Part shown: positions 14,224 to 21,788 of the stretch, piece after piece
Position numbering within the stretch: the stretch's first letter is position 1
Layout: every line of letters starts with the position of its first letter
NCBI GenBank assembly: GCA_040902705.1
Contig: JBBDWT010000099.1
Coordinates: 1-28,988, forward strand
DNA length: 28,988 bases
DNA from: DATBSK01 sp040902705
GTDB lineage: Bacteria; Actinomycetota; Acidimicrobiia; IMCC26256; PALSA-555
Reading direction: 5' to 3'
Position numbers and translations under genes: made by a program
The notes under the pieces: generated by a model
Seen by the model: the letters and a program-made list of their open reading frames with translations, nothing else
Database searches by the model: none
Told to the model about the DNA's origin: nothing

Positions 14224-14662
14224 GGTGCATGTGCCTGGACAGGTCACCGAGAAGGTCGGGGTGCACCGTGCGTTCGGTCAGCTGCCACTCGCCGGCGACG
14301 CGCGCGAACCGGTCGTGGTACCGGCCCGCGAGCACCGGACCGAGCACGGCGCCGGGAGCAGCCTGCAGCACGGTGAAGGTGCAGCGCGCGGTTGCCGTAT
14401 CCGTGACGAGGTCGCAGTCGATCTCGATGTTGCCGAGCACGTGCTTCGTGCGCGGCGTCCCGTCGTCGTACAGGATCACCGGGTCGTACTGACGACGGAC
14501 CGCGTCGCGTCCGACGAGCGGCTCACCCCCGCGCGCGGATCGGAACGTGCCGTGCGCGAAGAGCGCGGCCACTCCGTCGAGATCGCCGGCATCGAGCCGC
14601 TCTGCATAGGCACAGATCAGCGCCCGGATCGCTTCCTCGTGCATGCTCCGGACCGAGGACAC
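14210..14662 (-). CDS. SnoaL-like/NTF2-fold protein
   Basis: A 150-residue protein of the SnoaL-like nuclear-transport-factor-2 fold. The start IRALICAYAERLDAGDLDG (residues about 12-30) is the typical first helix with an A-x-x-D-x-x-D pattern. Then FAHGTF and GRDAVRRQYD follow, and later a C-terminal strand region with RYHDRF and EWQLTERTV. Such domains act as cyclases, dehydratases, isomerases or binding modules, and the role here is unknown. The GTG at 14662 begins 3 bases after the TGA of the upstream MBL gene, so it is tightly coupled in the operon. An ATG at 14644 is a possible alternative start. Confidence 0.75.
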   Translation of the reverse strand: MSSVRSMHEEAIRALICAYAERLDAGDLDGVAALFAHGTFRSARGGEPLVGRDAVRRQYDPVILYDDGTPRTKHVLGNIEIDCDLVTDTATARCTFTVLQAAPGAVLGPVLAGRYHDRFARVAGEWQLTERTVHPDLLGDLSRHMHRERR

Positions 14663-14665
14663 TGC

Positions 14666-15379
14666 TCACATCTGCTCGTGCAGGCGCGCGTCGTAGGCAT
14701 CGGCCAGTGCCAGCAGCTGCCCGGCTCCGTCGCCGGTGTACGCGGGGCCGTGCATGAGCGCGAGCGTCTGCGGGGCGAGCCCCGCGAGCCGGCGGACCGT
14801 CGGCGCCGTCGCCGGCGTGAGTGCGGTGGCCAGGTAGAGGTCCTCCGCGGCCAGTGCGGGCTCGACCAGGTCGAGGTCGGTGACGGCCGGCCACTGGCCA
14901 CTCGCGGTGAAGAGGTCGCTCGCGAGCAGCGTGCCGGTGACCTCTTCGAACAGCAGGCCGGCATCCCACCCGTGCGGCACGTGCGGCGTCGCCAGGTGGC
15001 GGACGCGCTTCCCGCCGAGATCGATGATCTCGTCGTCGGCCAGGCCCCGCGGCGGTCGCGTGGCGAGGTCGGCGACCGAGACGAGGACGCCGAGGTTCGT
15101 GTGCGCCAGCTCGGCGTTCGGCGCCGCGTCGAGCCACTGGTTCATCGACCCGCACTCGTCGGCTTCGACGTGCCCGAAGCTGATCCACCGCAGGCGATCG
15201 AGCGGCACGACCCGCGCCGCGGTCTCGGAGACGAGCGGGAACAGGGCGCGCAGGCCGGTGTGGAACAGCAGCGGCTCGTCGGCATCGAGCAGGAACTGGT
15301 TGAAGACGAGACCGGCGCCCTCCACCCACGTGGAGATCCGATAGACGCCGTCGGCGATCTCGTCGAGCTTGGTGTCCAT
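14666..15379 (-). CDS. MBL-fold protein of the ODP (oxygen-binding diiron) type
   Basis: A 237-residue metallo-beta-lactamase-fold protein whose first metal motif is HVEADE (His70, Glu72, Asp74) instead of HxHxDH. This H-x-E-x-D arrangement is the signature of the oxygen-binding diiron domain family related to flavodiiron proteins. Further ligand candidates are His133/His136 in TPHVPHGWD, Asp155 in ASDLFT, and His210 in LMHGPAY. There is no flavodoxin or rubredoxin domain, so an external electron donor would be required if it reduces O2 or NO. It may instead act in sensing. The ATG at 15379 lies 24 bases after the phoD stop. Confidence 0.75.
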   Translation of the reverse strand: MDTKLDEIADGVYRISTWVEGAGLVFNQFLLDADEPLLFHTGLRALFPLVSETAARVVPLDRLRWISFGHVEADECGSMNQWLDAAPNAELAHTNLGVLVSVADLATRPPRGLADDEIIDLGGKRVRHLATPHVPHGWDAGLLFEEVTGTLLASDLFTASGQWPAVTDLDLVEPALAAEDLYLATALTPATAPTVRRLAGLAPQTLALMHGPAYTGDGAGQLLALADAYDARLHEQM

Positions 15380-15403
15380 GGCTCTCCCTGGTGCCGGGGC
15401 GTC

Positions 15404-16975
15404 TCAGACGGCGAGCGCGCCGGGCTTGCGATCCCCGATGACGAACGACGCGCCGGTCTCGACCGACACGTCGGGCGTCTCGATCGACGACACGTAGCGG
15501 AAGTCGGCCCGCAGCTGGTTCCGGGTGAGGTCGCACCGCACATAGCCGTGGTGGCGTCCGTCGCCGTACTTGATCGTCGGTTGCGTCGGCACCGCGGCGT
15601 CGATGACGTCGGCGAACGGGAAGTTCGAGGTGATCGAGGTCCCGACCAGCTCGGTCGCGACGGTGCGAGGCGCGGCCCCGGTCTCGTCGGACACGTCCGT
15701 GACGAGATCGTTGACCCAGCTCGAGTGGATGTCGCCGGTGATCACGACTCCGTTGCGCGGCGCCTGCGTGAGCGCCTTCAGCACCTTCTGCCGCTCGACC
15801 TCGTACCCGTCCCACTGGTCGAGGTTCAGCACCGGCAGCGCCGGGTCCGGCGAGAAGCTCACCGGGCCGAACATGATCTGCTGCGCGAGCACGTCCCAGC
15901 GCGCCGTCGACTCCCGCAGGCCCGTGAACAGCCACTCGCGTTGCTCCGATCCGAGCAACGTCGCGTCGGGCGCATCCTGGCCGGCGCACGGCGTGCCGAT
16001 GTCGACCGGGCTCCCGCACGGCTGGTCGGTGCGGTACTGGCGCGTGTCGAGCACGTGGAAGTTGACGAGGTCGCCGAACGAGACGCGGCGGTAGATCTTG
16101 TAGTCGGGACCGGTCGGGGGCGACAGACGCACCGGCTGGTGCTCCCACCATGCCTGGTACGCGACGGCGCGCCGCTGCAGGAACGCATCCGGTGCCTGGT
16201 CGTCGCGTTGCGACCGGTCGTCCGCGTAGTTGTTGTCGACCTCGTGATCGTCCCACGTCACCACCCACGGGTGCGCGACGTGCGACCGTTGGAGATCGAT
16301 GTCGGACTTGTACGTCGCATAGCGGCGTCGGTAGGCGTCGAGATCGAGGATCTCCGGACCCTCGTGCCGACGGACCCCGTTGGATCCGACCCCACCCTCG
16401 TAGATGTAGTCGCCGAGCCAGAAGACGACGTCGACGTCGTCGTCGGCGAGATGACGATGGGCGCCGTAGTAGCCCTCCTCGTAGTCCTGGCAGGACGCGA
16501 ACGCGAAGCGCAGCCGCGCCAGCCTCCCGGCCGCGGGCGCCGTGCGCGTCCGACCGACATCGCTCTCGGTGCCGTCGGCGATGAACCGGTAGAAGTAGTC
16601 GGTCGCGGGCTCGAGACCCGAGGCATCGACGTGGACCGAATGCGCGGTGTCCGGCTTGGCGCGAACCGTGCCCCCAGCGACGACGTCGCCGAACCGCTCG
16701 TCGGTCGCGACCTCCCACCGCACCGGGAACACCTCGGGGGGCATCCCGCCGGCAGGGGCCGTGGGATCGGGGGCCAGGCGCGTCCAGAGCACGACCCGGT
16801 CGGAGAGCGGATCCCCCGACGCGACACCGAGAGCGAACGGCTGGCCACCGAGGGTCTGCGGGCTGCGCGCGGTGAGGAGCGACGGTCCGCGGACCAGTCG
16901 GGAGCCGACCGTCGCCAGCCCGACTCCGCCCGCGAGTCCGAGGAAGCCCCGTCGAGTGACCTCGGGAAACGGCAC
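15404..16975 (-). CDS. phoD: PhoD-type alkaline phosphatase/phosphodiesterase, Tat-exported
   Basis: A 523-residue PhoD-family metallophosphoesterase. A twin-arginine signal TRRGFLGLAGG (residues 7-17) indicates export of the folded, metal-loaded enzyme. The N-terminal PhoD domain starts FALGVASGDPLSDRVVLWTRL (about 47-67). Metal-site segments are ASCQDYEEGYYG with Cys162, WLGDYIYEGG with Asp189, WDDHEVDNN at 241-249, and GDIHSSW at 414-420. PhoD releases phosphate from phosphomono- and diesters outside the membrane using Fe3+ and Ca2+. GTG 16975 is the start because TACCGT lies 6 bases upstream. It appears to head a six-gene minus-strand operon running to 11552. No pho box was identified. 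Confidence 0.87.
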   Translation of the reverse strand: MPFPEVTRRGFLGLAGGVGLATVGSRLVRGPSLLTARSPQTLGGQPFALGVASGDPLSDRVVLWTRLAPDPTAPAGGMPPEVFPVRWEVATDERFGDVVAGGTVRAKPDTAHSVHVDASGLEPATDYFYRFIADGTESDVGRTRTAPAAGRLARLRFAFASCQDYEEGYYGAHRHLADDDVDVVFWLGDYIYEGGVGSNGVRRHEGPEILDLDAYRRRYATYKSDIDLQRSHVAHPWVVTWDDHEVDNNYADDRSQRDDQAPDAFLQRRAVAYQAWWEHQPVRLSPPTGPDYKIYRRVSFGDLVNFHVLDTRQYRTDQPCGSPVDIGTPCAGQDAPDATLLGSEQREWLFTGLRESTARWDVLAQQIMFGPVSFSPDPALPVLNLDQWDGYEVERQKVLKALTQAPRNGVVITGDIHSSWVNDLVTDVSDETGAAPRTVATELVGTSITSNFPFADVIDAAVPTQPTIKYGDGRHHGYVRCDLTRNQLRADFRYVSSIETPDVSVETGASFVIGDRKPGALAV

Positions 16976-16981
16976 GAGCGG

Positions 16982-16991
16982 ACGGTAGCCT
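16982..16991. promoter_or_regulatory. Overlapping divergent -10 boxes (phoD and HAD genes)
   Basis: TACCGT on the minus strand (16987-16982) ends 6 bases before GTG 16975. TAGCCT on the plus strand (16986-16991) ends 8 bases before ATG 17000. The two boxes share the TA at 16986-16987, so RNA polymerase can occupy only one direction at a time. Confidence 0.55.
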
Positions 16992-16999
16992 CCCGGCCG

Positions 17000-17662
17000 A
17001 TGTCCTCGCCCGCGGCACAGTTCGATGCAGTGGTGTTCGACCTCGGCGGTGTCGTGATGCCATCGCCGCTCGACGCGTTCCGCGACTACGAGACGAGCAT
17101 GGGCCTCCCCCACCGCTTCCTCAGCGAGGTCGTGCTGTCGACCGGCGAGGACGGGGCGTGGTCGCGCCTCGAGCGCGGCGAGCTCACGATGGACGAGTTC
17201 GCCGACGAGTTCGAGGCGGAGTGCGCGCTCGCCGGCGGCACGATCGACGTCGGTGAACTCTTCGGCGCGGTGCATGCGAGCTCGGGGGCGAGGCCCGAGA
17301 TGGTCGAGGCAATCGGCCGCATCCGGGCCGAGGGCATGAAGACGGCGGCGTTGACCAACAACTGGCGCGCCGACGGCTCCGCCGCGACTGCAACGAGCGG
17401 CTCGGTGCTCGACGGCCTCTTCGACGTCGTCGTGGAGTCGGTGGTCGAGGGGTTGCGCAAGCCCGACCCGCGGATCTACGAGCTCGTGTGCGAGCGGCTC
17501 ACGGTCGCGCCGGAGGCGTCCGTCTTCCTCGACGACCTCGGCGTCAACCTGAAGCCGGCGCGGGCGATGGGGATGACCACGATCAAGGTGGGCGATCCGG
17601 CGGTCGCGCTCGCCGAGCTCGAAGGCGTGCTCGGGTTCGCGCTCGGGCAGGGCGGCCCCTGA
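17000..17662 (+). CDS. HAD-superfamily hydrolase (ACAD10/epoxide-hydrolase-N-domain-like)
   Basis: A 220-residue HAD protein. Motif I is FDLGGV (Asp14), in which the second aspartate of the usual DxD is Gly16, as in the ACAD10/YihX-like branch. Motif II is ALTNN with Thr119, motif III is LRKPDPRIY with Lys154, and motif IV is FLDDLGVN with Asp178/Asp179. The segment VFLDDLGVNLKPARAMGM resembles the HAD domain found in ACAD10/11. Loss of the second aspartate may reduce or change phosphatase activity. The start ATG follows a -10 box by 8 bases. The histidine phosphatase gene begins 2 bases after the stop, so the genes form an operon. Confidence 0.8.
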   Translation: MSSPAAQFDAVVFDLGGVVMPSPLDAFRDYETSMGLPHRFLSEVVLSTGEDGAWSRLERGELTMDEFADEFEAECALAGGTIDVGELFGAVHASSGARPEMVEAIGRIRAEGMKTAALTNNWRADGSAATATSGSVLDGLFDVVVESVVEGLRKPDPRIYELVCERLTVAPEASVFLDDLGVNLKPARAMGMTTIKVGDPAVALAELEGVLGFALGQGGP

Positions 17663-17664
17663 CC

Positions 17665-18291
17665 GTGGAGCTGCTCCTGATCCGTCACGCGGAGCCCGTG
17701 CGCATCGCGTCCGGCGAGGTCGACGGCCCCGCCGACCCGGGCTTGACGGAGCGGGGTGCGGATCAGGCCGATCGGCTCGCGGCCTGGCTCGCCGCGGAGG
17801 GCGTCGACGCGATCGTGAGCAGCCCGCTCCGGCGCGCCCGCGAGACGGCCGCGCCCCTCGGCGCCGCCCTGGGCATCGAGCCGACGATCGTCGACGGGAT
17901 CTCCGAGTACGACGCGCACTCCGACGAGTACATCCCGATCGAGGAGCTGCGCGAGCTGAAGGACGAGCGCTGGCAGGCGACCATCGAAGGACGATGGGCC
18001 GATGTCGGCGGCGTCGACCCGAGCGTCTTCCAGGCGCAGGTCGTGCCCGCGATCGGTGAGCTCATCGCGCAGCATTCGGGCCAGAAGCTCGCCGCGGTCT
18101 CGCACGGAGGCGTGATCAACGTCTTCCTCGCGCACGTCGCCGGGATCGACCGCGTGCTGTGGTTCCACCCGGAGTACACCTCGATCAGCCGCGTGCATGC
18201 ATCGCGGGACGGCGCGCGCAGCGTCGGGACGATCAACGAGACCGCGCACCTCGTCGCGACGCGCGCGCCCACGGGGGACGCTCCCGGATGA
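17665..18291 (+). CDS. Histidine phosphatase family (phosphoglycerate mutase-like) protein
   Basis: A 208-residue histidine phosphatase. The phosphohistidine motif LLIRHAEP (His8, residues 4-11) lies at the extreme N-terminus, followed by GLTERGADQA, SSPLRRARETA (50-62) and VSHGGV with the second active-site His147. The segment HSDEYIPIEEL in the cap region is seen in actinobacterial members of unknown substrate. Whether it is a mutase or a phosphatase cannot be told; cofactor-independent phosphatases are the most common in this size range. GTG 17665 is used because the HAD motif starts just after it. Its stop overlaps the ATG of the crotonase gene (ATGA), implying translational coupling. Confidence 0.83.
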   Translation: MELLLIRHAEPVRIASGEVDGPADPGLTERGADQADRLAAWLAAEGVDAIVSSPLRRARETAAPLGAALGIEPTIVDGISEYDAHSDEYIPIEELRELKDERWQATIEGRWADVGGVDPSVFQAQVVPAIGELIAQHSGQKLAAVSHGGVINVFLAHVAGIDRVLWFHPEYTSISRVHASRDGARSVGTINETAHLVATRAPTGDAPG

Positions 18292-19052
18292 GCGTCGACG
18301 TCGAGCGCGACGGCCCGATCACGGTGATCACCATCAACCGGCCCGAGGTCCGCAACGCGGTCGACGGGCCGACCGCCGAGGCGCTCGCCGACGCGTTCCG
18401 CTCGTTCGAGTCGGACGACGACGCGCTCGTCGGTGTGCTCACCGGCGCGGGTGGGGTGTTCTGCGCTGGCGCCGACCTCGACGGGATGCTCGACGGACGG
18501 GGCAATCGCGTCGAGGTGGGCGGCGACGGGCCGATGGGGCCCTCGCGCATGCTCCTCGACAAGCCGGTGCTCGCGGCCGTCGAGGGCTACGCGGTCGCGG
18601 GTGGGCTCGAGCTCGCGCTGTGGTGCGACCTCCGGATCGCTGCCCGCGACGCCGTCTTCGGCGTGTTCTGCCGCCGATGGGGCGTCCCGCTGATCGACGG
18701 GGGCACGGTCCGGCTCCCGCGCCTCGTCGGCATGAGCCACGCGCTCGACCTGATCCTGACCGGGCGGGGCGTGACGGGCGACGAGGCGCTCCGCATGGGC
18801 CTGACGAACCGGATCAGCGAACCCGGTCACGCGCTCGACGACACCCGCGCGCTCGCCCACGACCTCGCCCGGCTCCCCCAGGTGTGCCTGCGCAGCGACC
18901 GGCGATCCGCGTACGAGCAGGGCGGGATGGCACTCGACGACGCGCTCGCGCACGAGCTGCGGCGCGGCATGGCGACGCTGGCCGACCCGGAGACCAGCCA
19001 GGGCATCCGCCGCTTCGCGTCCGGCGCGGGTCGTCACGGCGAGCCGACCTGA
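18288..19052 (+). CDS. Enoyl-CoA hydratase/isomerase (crotonase) family protein with incomplete catalytic pair
   Basis: A 254-residue crotonase-fold protein. The oxyanion-hole segments are present: FCAGADLDGM at 58-67 and AGGLELAL at 104-111, with Glu108 matching the first catalytic glutamate of hydratases. The second glutamate (normally in a QPE-type motif) is not present; the segment reads FGVFCRRWGVPLIDGG, with Cys128 or Arg129 at that place. The protein may therefore be an isomerase, hydrolase or other crotonase activity rather than a standard hydratase. It is the last gene of the HAD-histidine phosphatase-crotonase operon and overlaps the preceding stop by 4 bases. Confidence 0.8.
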   Translation: MSVDVERDGPITVITINRPEVRNAVDGPTAEALADAFRSFESDDDALVGVLTGAGGVFCAGADLDGMLDGRGNRVEVGGDGPMGPSRMLLDKPVLAAVEGYAVAGGLELALWCDLRIAARDAVFGVFCRRWGVPLIDGGTVRLPRLVGMSHALDLILTGRGVTGDEALRMGLTNRISEPGHALDDTRALAHDLARLPQVCLRSDRRSAYEQGGMALDDALAHELRRGMATLADPETSQGIRRFASGAGRHGEPT

Positions 19053-19136
19053 CGTCACCCTGATCCGCGCGCGTCCGGGTTCTCGGCACGGTGTGCGGCG
19101 CGTGACGCCGGGCACCGTGGCGAAAAGCCGTGGCGG

Positions 19137-19142
19137 TAGGAT
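19137..19142 (+). promoter_or_regulatory. -10 box (TAGGAT) for the citrate synthase gene
   Basis: TAGGAT ends 7 bases before GTG 19150, predicting a leaderless transcript and supporting that start. The 97-base gap upstream also carries a TGACGTCA palindrome near 19050 and CACCCTGATCC. Confidence 0.55.
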
Positions 19143-19149
19143 CAGATGC

Positions 19150-20703
19150 GTGACGGCGATGCCTGGGGCCGACGGCAACGCGCGGACGGTCGGCGAGATC
19201 ATGAGTCATCCGCCCGTGACCGCGGCAGCCGACGAATCGGTGGCGACGGCCGCGAAGCGCATGCGCGCGCAGGGCGTCGGCTCGGTCGTGGTCGTCGACG
19301 ACGGGCGCGCGGTCGGCATCCTCACCGAGCGCGACCTCGTCCGTCTCGCGGCGTCGGCAACCGGCGCCGACTCCGTCGCCGAGTGGATGACCGCGAACCC
19401 CGACGCCGTCGGTCCCGACGTCGCCGCGAGCGTCGCCTTCGCCCGGCTCGCGGAGCACGGATACCGCCACATCCCCGTTGTCGACGCCGACGAGCGCGTC
19501 GTCGGCGTGGTGTCGATGCGCGACCTGATGCGCATCGCGCAGATCCAGCCGGCGGAGAACCTGGCGCACGAGGTCCCGCGCGGACTCGAGGGCCTCGTGG
19601 TCGCCGAGACGAGCATCGGCGACGTCCGGGGGCTCGAAGGCTTCTACCACTACCGCCAGTACGACGCCGTAGAGCTCGCGGAGACGCGCTCGATCGAAGA
19701 CGTGTGGTACCTGATGTACGAGGGCGATCTCCCCGATGTCGCGCAGCGCAGGGCGTTCATCGAGGAGATCACGCCGCTGCGCGAGATCCCCGCGCAGGTC
19801 AAGGCGGTGCTCCCGCAGGTCGCGCACGCCGCGGAGGGCGCCCCACCCCTCGACCTGCTCCGCACGACGGTGTCGTTGCTCGGCGCGGCCCTCGGCTTCC
19901 AGCCGTCGCTCGACATCGAGCTGCCGGAGCTGCGCGCGCAGGGCCTGCAGGTGTGTGCCGTCGTGCCCACTCTGCTCTGCGCGCTGTACCGCCTTCAGCA
20001 CGGCCGGTCGATCATCGACCCCGATCCTGACCTGGGGTATGCGGCGAACTACCTCTTCATGATGAGCGGCGAGGCGCCCGACGCGGAACATGCACGCGGC
20101 GTCGAGCAGTACATGATCTCGACGATCGACCACGGTTTCAACGCGTCGACGTTCACCGGCCGGGTCATCACGTCGACCGGCGCCGATCTGGCAGCCGCGG
20201 TGGTGGGTGCGATCGGCGCGCTCTCGGGGCCACTCCACGGTGGTGCGCCGAGCCGCGCACTCGACATGATCGACGCGATCGGCACGGTCGACAAGGCCGA
20301 TGCGTGGCTCCGTGACACCGTGGAGCGCGGCGACCGACTCATGGGGTTTGGGCACCGCGTGTACAAGACCGACGATCCCCGCAACGTGATGCTCCGATCG
20401 GTCGCAGAGCGACTCGGCGCACCGAAGGTCGAGCTCGCGAAGCACGTGGAGCAGCGCGCGATCGAGATCCTCGCCGAGCTCAAGCCCGATCGGAAGCTGT
20501 ACGCGAACGTCGAGTTCTACGCGGGCGTGGTCATGGACTCGTGCGGTGTGCCGCGCCAGATGTTCACGCCGACGTTCGCGTCGAGCCGCGTCATCGGGTG
20601 GACGGCGCACATCCTCGAGCAGGCAGCCGACAACCGCCTGATCCGCCCGAGCGCGCAGTACGTCGGCCCGCCACCGCCCCAACCCGTTCCCCCAGCCGAG
20701 TGA
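19150..20703 (+). CDS. Citrate synthase with N-terminal CBS-domain pair
   Basis: A 517-residue fusion. Residues about 12-130 form two CBS motifs (VGEIMSHPPVT..., then VAEWMTANPDAV... through VVSMRDLMRIA), a Bateman module that typically binds adenine nucleotides. Residues about 145-500 are a citrate synthase: GPLHGGA with His363, GFGHRVYK with His402, and NVEFYAGVV. At the position where well-studied enzymes have catalytic Asp, this last segment has Glu455. It condenses acetyl-CoA with oxaloacetate, or propionyl-CoA if it is a methylcitrate synthase; which one is undecided. The fusion suggests allosteric control by energy charge. GTG 19150 is chosen by the -10 spacing; ATG 19159 is an alternative. 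The lipoprotein gene starts 2 bases after the stop. Confidence 0.87.
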   Translation: MTAMPGADGNARTVGEIMSHPPVTAAADESVATAAKRMRAQGVGSVVVVDDGRAVGILTERDLVRLAASATGADSVAEWMTANPDAVGPDVAASVAFARLAEHGYRHIPVVDADERVVGVVSMRDLMRIAQIQPAENLAHEVPRGLEGLVVAETSIGDVRGLEGFYHYRQYDAVELAETRSIEDVWYLMYEGDLPDVAQRRAFIEEITPLREIPAQVKAVLPQVAHAAEGAPPLDLLRTTVSLLGAALGFQPSLDIELPELRAQGLQVCAVVPTLLCALYRLQHGRSIIDPDPDLGYAANYLFMMSGEAPDAEHARGVEQYMISTIDHGFNASTFTGRVITSTGADLAAAVVGAIGALSGPLHGGAPSRALDMIDAIGTVDKADAWLRDTVERGDRLMGFGHRVYKTDDPRNVMLRSVAERLGAPKVELAKHVEQRAIEILAELKPDRKLYANVEFYAGVVMDSCGVPRQMFTPTFASSRVIGWTAHILEQAADNRLIRPSAQYVGPPPPQPVPPAE

Positions 20704-20705
20704 CC

Positions 20706-20963
20706 GTGCGTCGCTCGATCGTCGCGGCCTGCTGCGTCGCGACGCTCGCGTTCGGCGGGATCGCGTGCAGCCAGTCGAAGGACGACTCGGGCGCGACGAC
20801 GAACCTCGACGACGTGGGTCCCGACCTCGCCAAGCTGCGGCTCGAGGTCGACCAGCTCCGCGAGGAGGTCCGTCGGCTCCGCGAGGAGGTCGCCGTGCTC
20901 GCGCCCGGCGCGACGGGCCCGTCGACGACCACCACCTCCACCTCGACGTCACCACTGCGCTGA
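20706..20963 (+). CDS. Small putative lipoprotein with coiled-coil segment
   Basis: An 85-residue protein. The N-terminus has VRRS then a hydrophobic stretch ending GGIAC with Cys21, a candidate lipidation site; residue -3 is Gly rather than the usual Leu/Val/Ile, so the lipobox is atypical. Residues about 41-65 repeat L-R-E-E-V heptads and should form a short coiled coil, followed by a Thr/Ser-rich tail. The layout is that of a small surface-tethered dimerising protein of unknown function. GTG at 20706 follows the citrate synthase stop by 2 bases, so it is likely cotranscribed with it, although a functional connection is not obvious. Confidence 0.6.
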   Translation: MRRSIVAACCVATLAFGGIACSQSKDDSGATTNLDDVGPDLAKLRLEVDQLREEVRRLREEVAVLAPGATGPSTTTTSTSTSPLR

Positions 20964-21003
20964 GGTTCGCATCGGGATCGCCCGCCCTGACGGTTGCCTG
21001 AGC

Positions 21004-21079
21004 ATCACGTGATCGGCGAGCGACCGAGACCGTGGCGCAGTCGAGCTTGCGCTCCCCTGCTCGAAAAAGTCGTTCGACT
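21004..21079. promoter_or_regulatory. Two palindromes upstream of the Erm-like gene
   Basis: ATCACGTGAT (21004-21013) is a perfect 10-base palindrome. AGTCG-TT-CGACT (21068-21079) is a perfect inverted repeat. Either could be an operator for the Erm-like gene. No convincing -10/-35 pair is visible in this 168-base gap. Confidence 0.3.
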
Positions 21080-21131
21080 CGGTGCCTCCTTCCGCGACAA
21101 CCTCCTCCCATGATCATGGCGATGGTGCGCC

Positions 21132-21685
21132 GTGCCCGGGCGACCGGCGACGCGGTGGGGCTGGCATCGACTCTCCGACAGGTGGGCTGAACGACTCGTC
21201 GCCGGTGCCGAGATTCGCCACGGGGATCTCGTCATCGACGTCGGCGCGGGGACGGGAACGGTCACAGCACGGCTCGTCGCGCGAGGCGCACGCGTCATCG
21301 CGATCGAGCTGCATCCTCGACGTGCCGAGTACCTGCGCGATCGCTTTCGCCAGTCCCGTGTGGTCGTCGTCCAAGCCGACGCCACCGACCTCCGGCTCCC
21401 GCGACGGCCGTTTCGCGTCGTTGCCAATCCCCCGTTCGCAACCACGACCTCCGTGTTGCAGCGCCTCCTCAGCTCGGGAAGTCGCCTCTCCACGGCTGAC
21501 CTGGTCGTGCCGCGTCATGTCGCCGAACGCTGGGGGAGCACTCGAGCGCCTGGCGTCGCTCGGTGGAACGCCACGTTCGAGGTGACGATCGGAGCCCGCG
21601 TCCCGCGCACCGCGTTCCGCCCGGCCGCGACGACGGAGTGTGCGGTCCTTCGGTCCGTCGGCGATCCGCGTCACCCCGGCGGTGA
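21132..21685 (+). CDS. Erm(37)-type 23S rRNA adenine N6-methyltransferase, 3' frameshift
   Basis: The protein resembles the short Erm(37) methyltransferase of M. tuberculosis (179 residues, lacking the C-terminal domain). It begins RWGWHRLSDRW. The SAM site is DVGAGTGTVTARLVARGARV, then IELHPRRAEYLRDRF, and the catalytic motif is VVANPPF. The C-terminal AFRPAATTECAVL aligns with the family ending AVLxVRRR. In frame, AVL (ending at 21650) is followed by RSVGD, but V-R-R-R is found from 21653 in the -1 frame and ends at TGA 21683-21685, giving an expected length of about 184 residues. One base is therefore missing at 21651-21652. The literal frame stays open to 21998 but then lies antisense to the excisionase-like gene, so that extension is unlikely to be functional. 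Erm enzymes methylate A2058 and lower macrolide binding. Confidence 0.75.
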
Positions 21686-21788
21686 CGGGCCCCTCAGCAC
21701 ACGCCAGCAGTTGCTGCGCACTTGTTGCCGCGCACGCTCCATGCCGGCTTCCTCCGTCAACACAGGCGCGACGTGCCGTGATCTTCAG

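Noticed and set aside
14523..17063. Long minus-strand frame overlapping phoD and the MBL gene in another frame
   Set aside because: Out-of-frame shadow with Arg/Pro-rich composition and no domain; the genes in the correct frames have complete motifs.
13997..17662. A very long plus-strand open frame (over 1200 codons) across the minus-strand phoD-coaA operon
   Set aside because: It is antisense to five well-supported genes and has Arg/Val/Gly-rich low-complexity composition typical of GC-rich shadow frames; only its final part, from 17000, is a real HAD gene.
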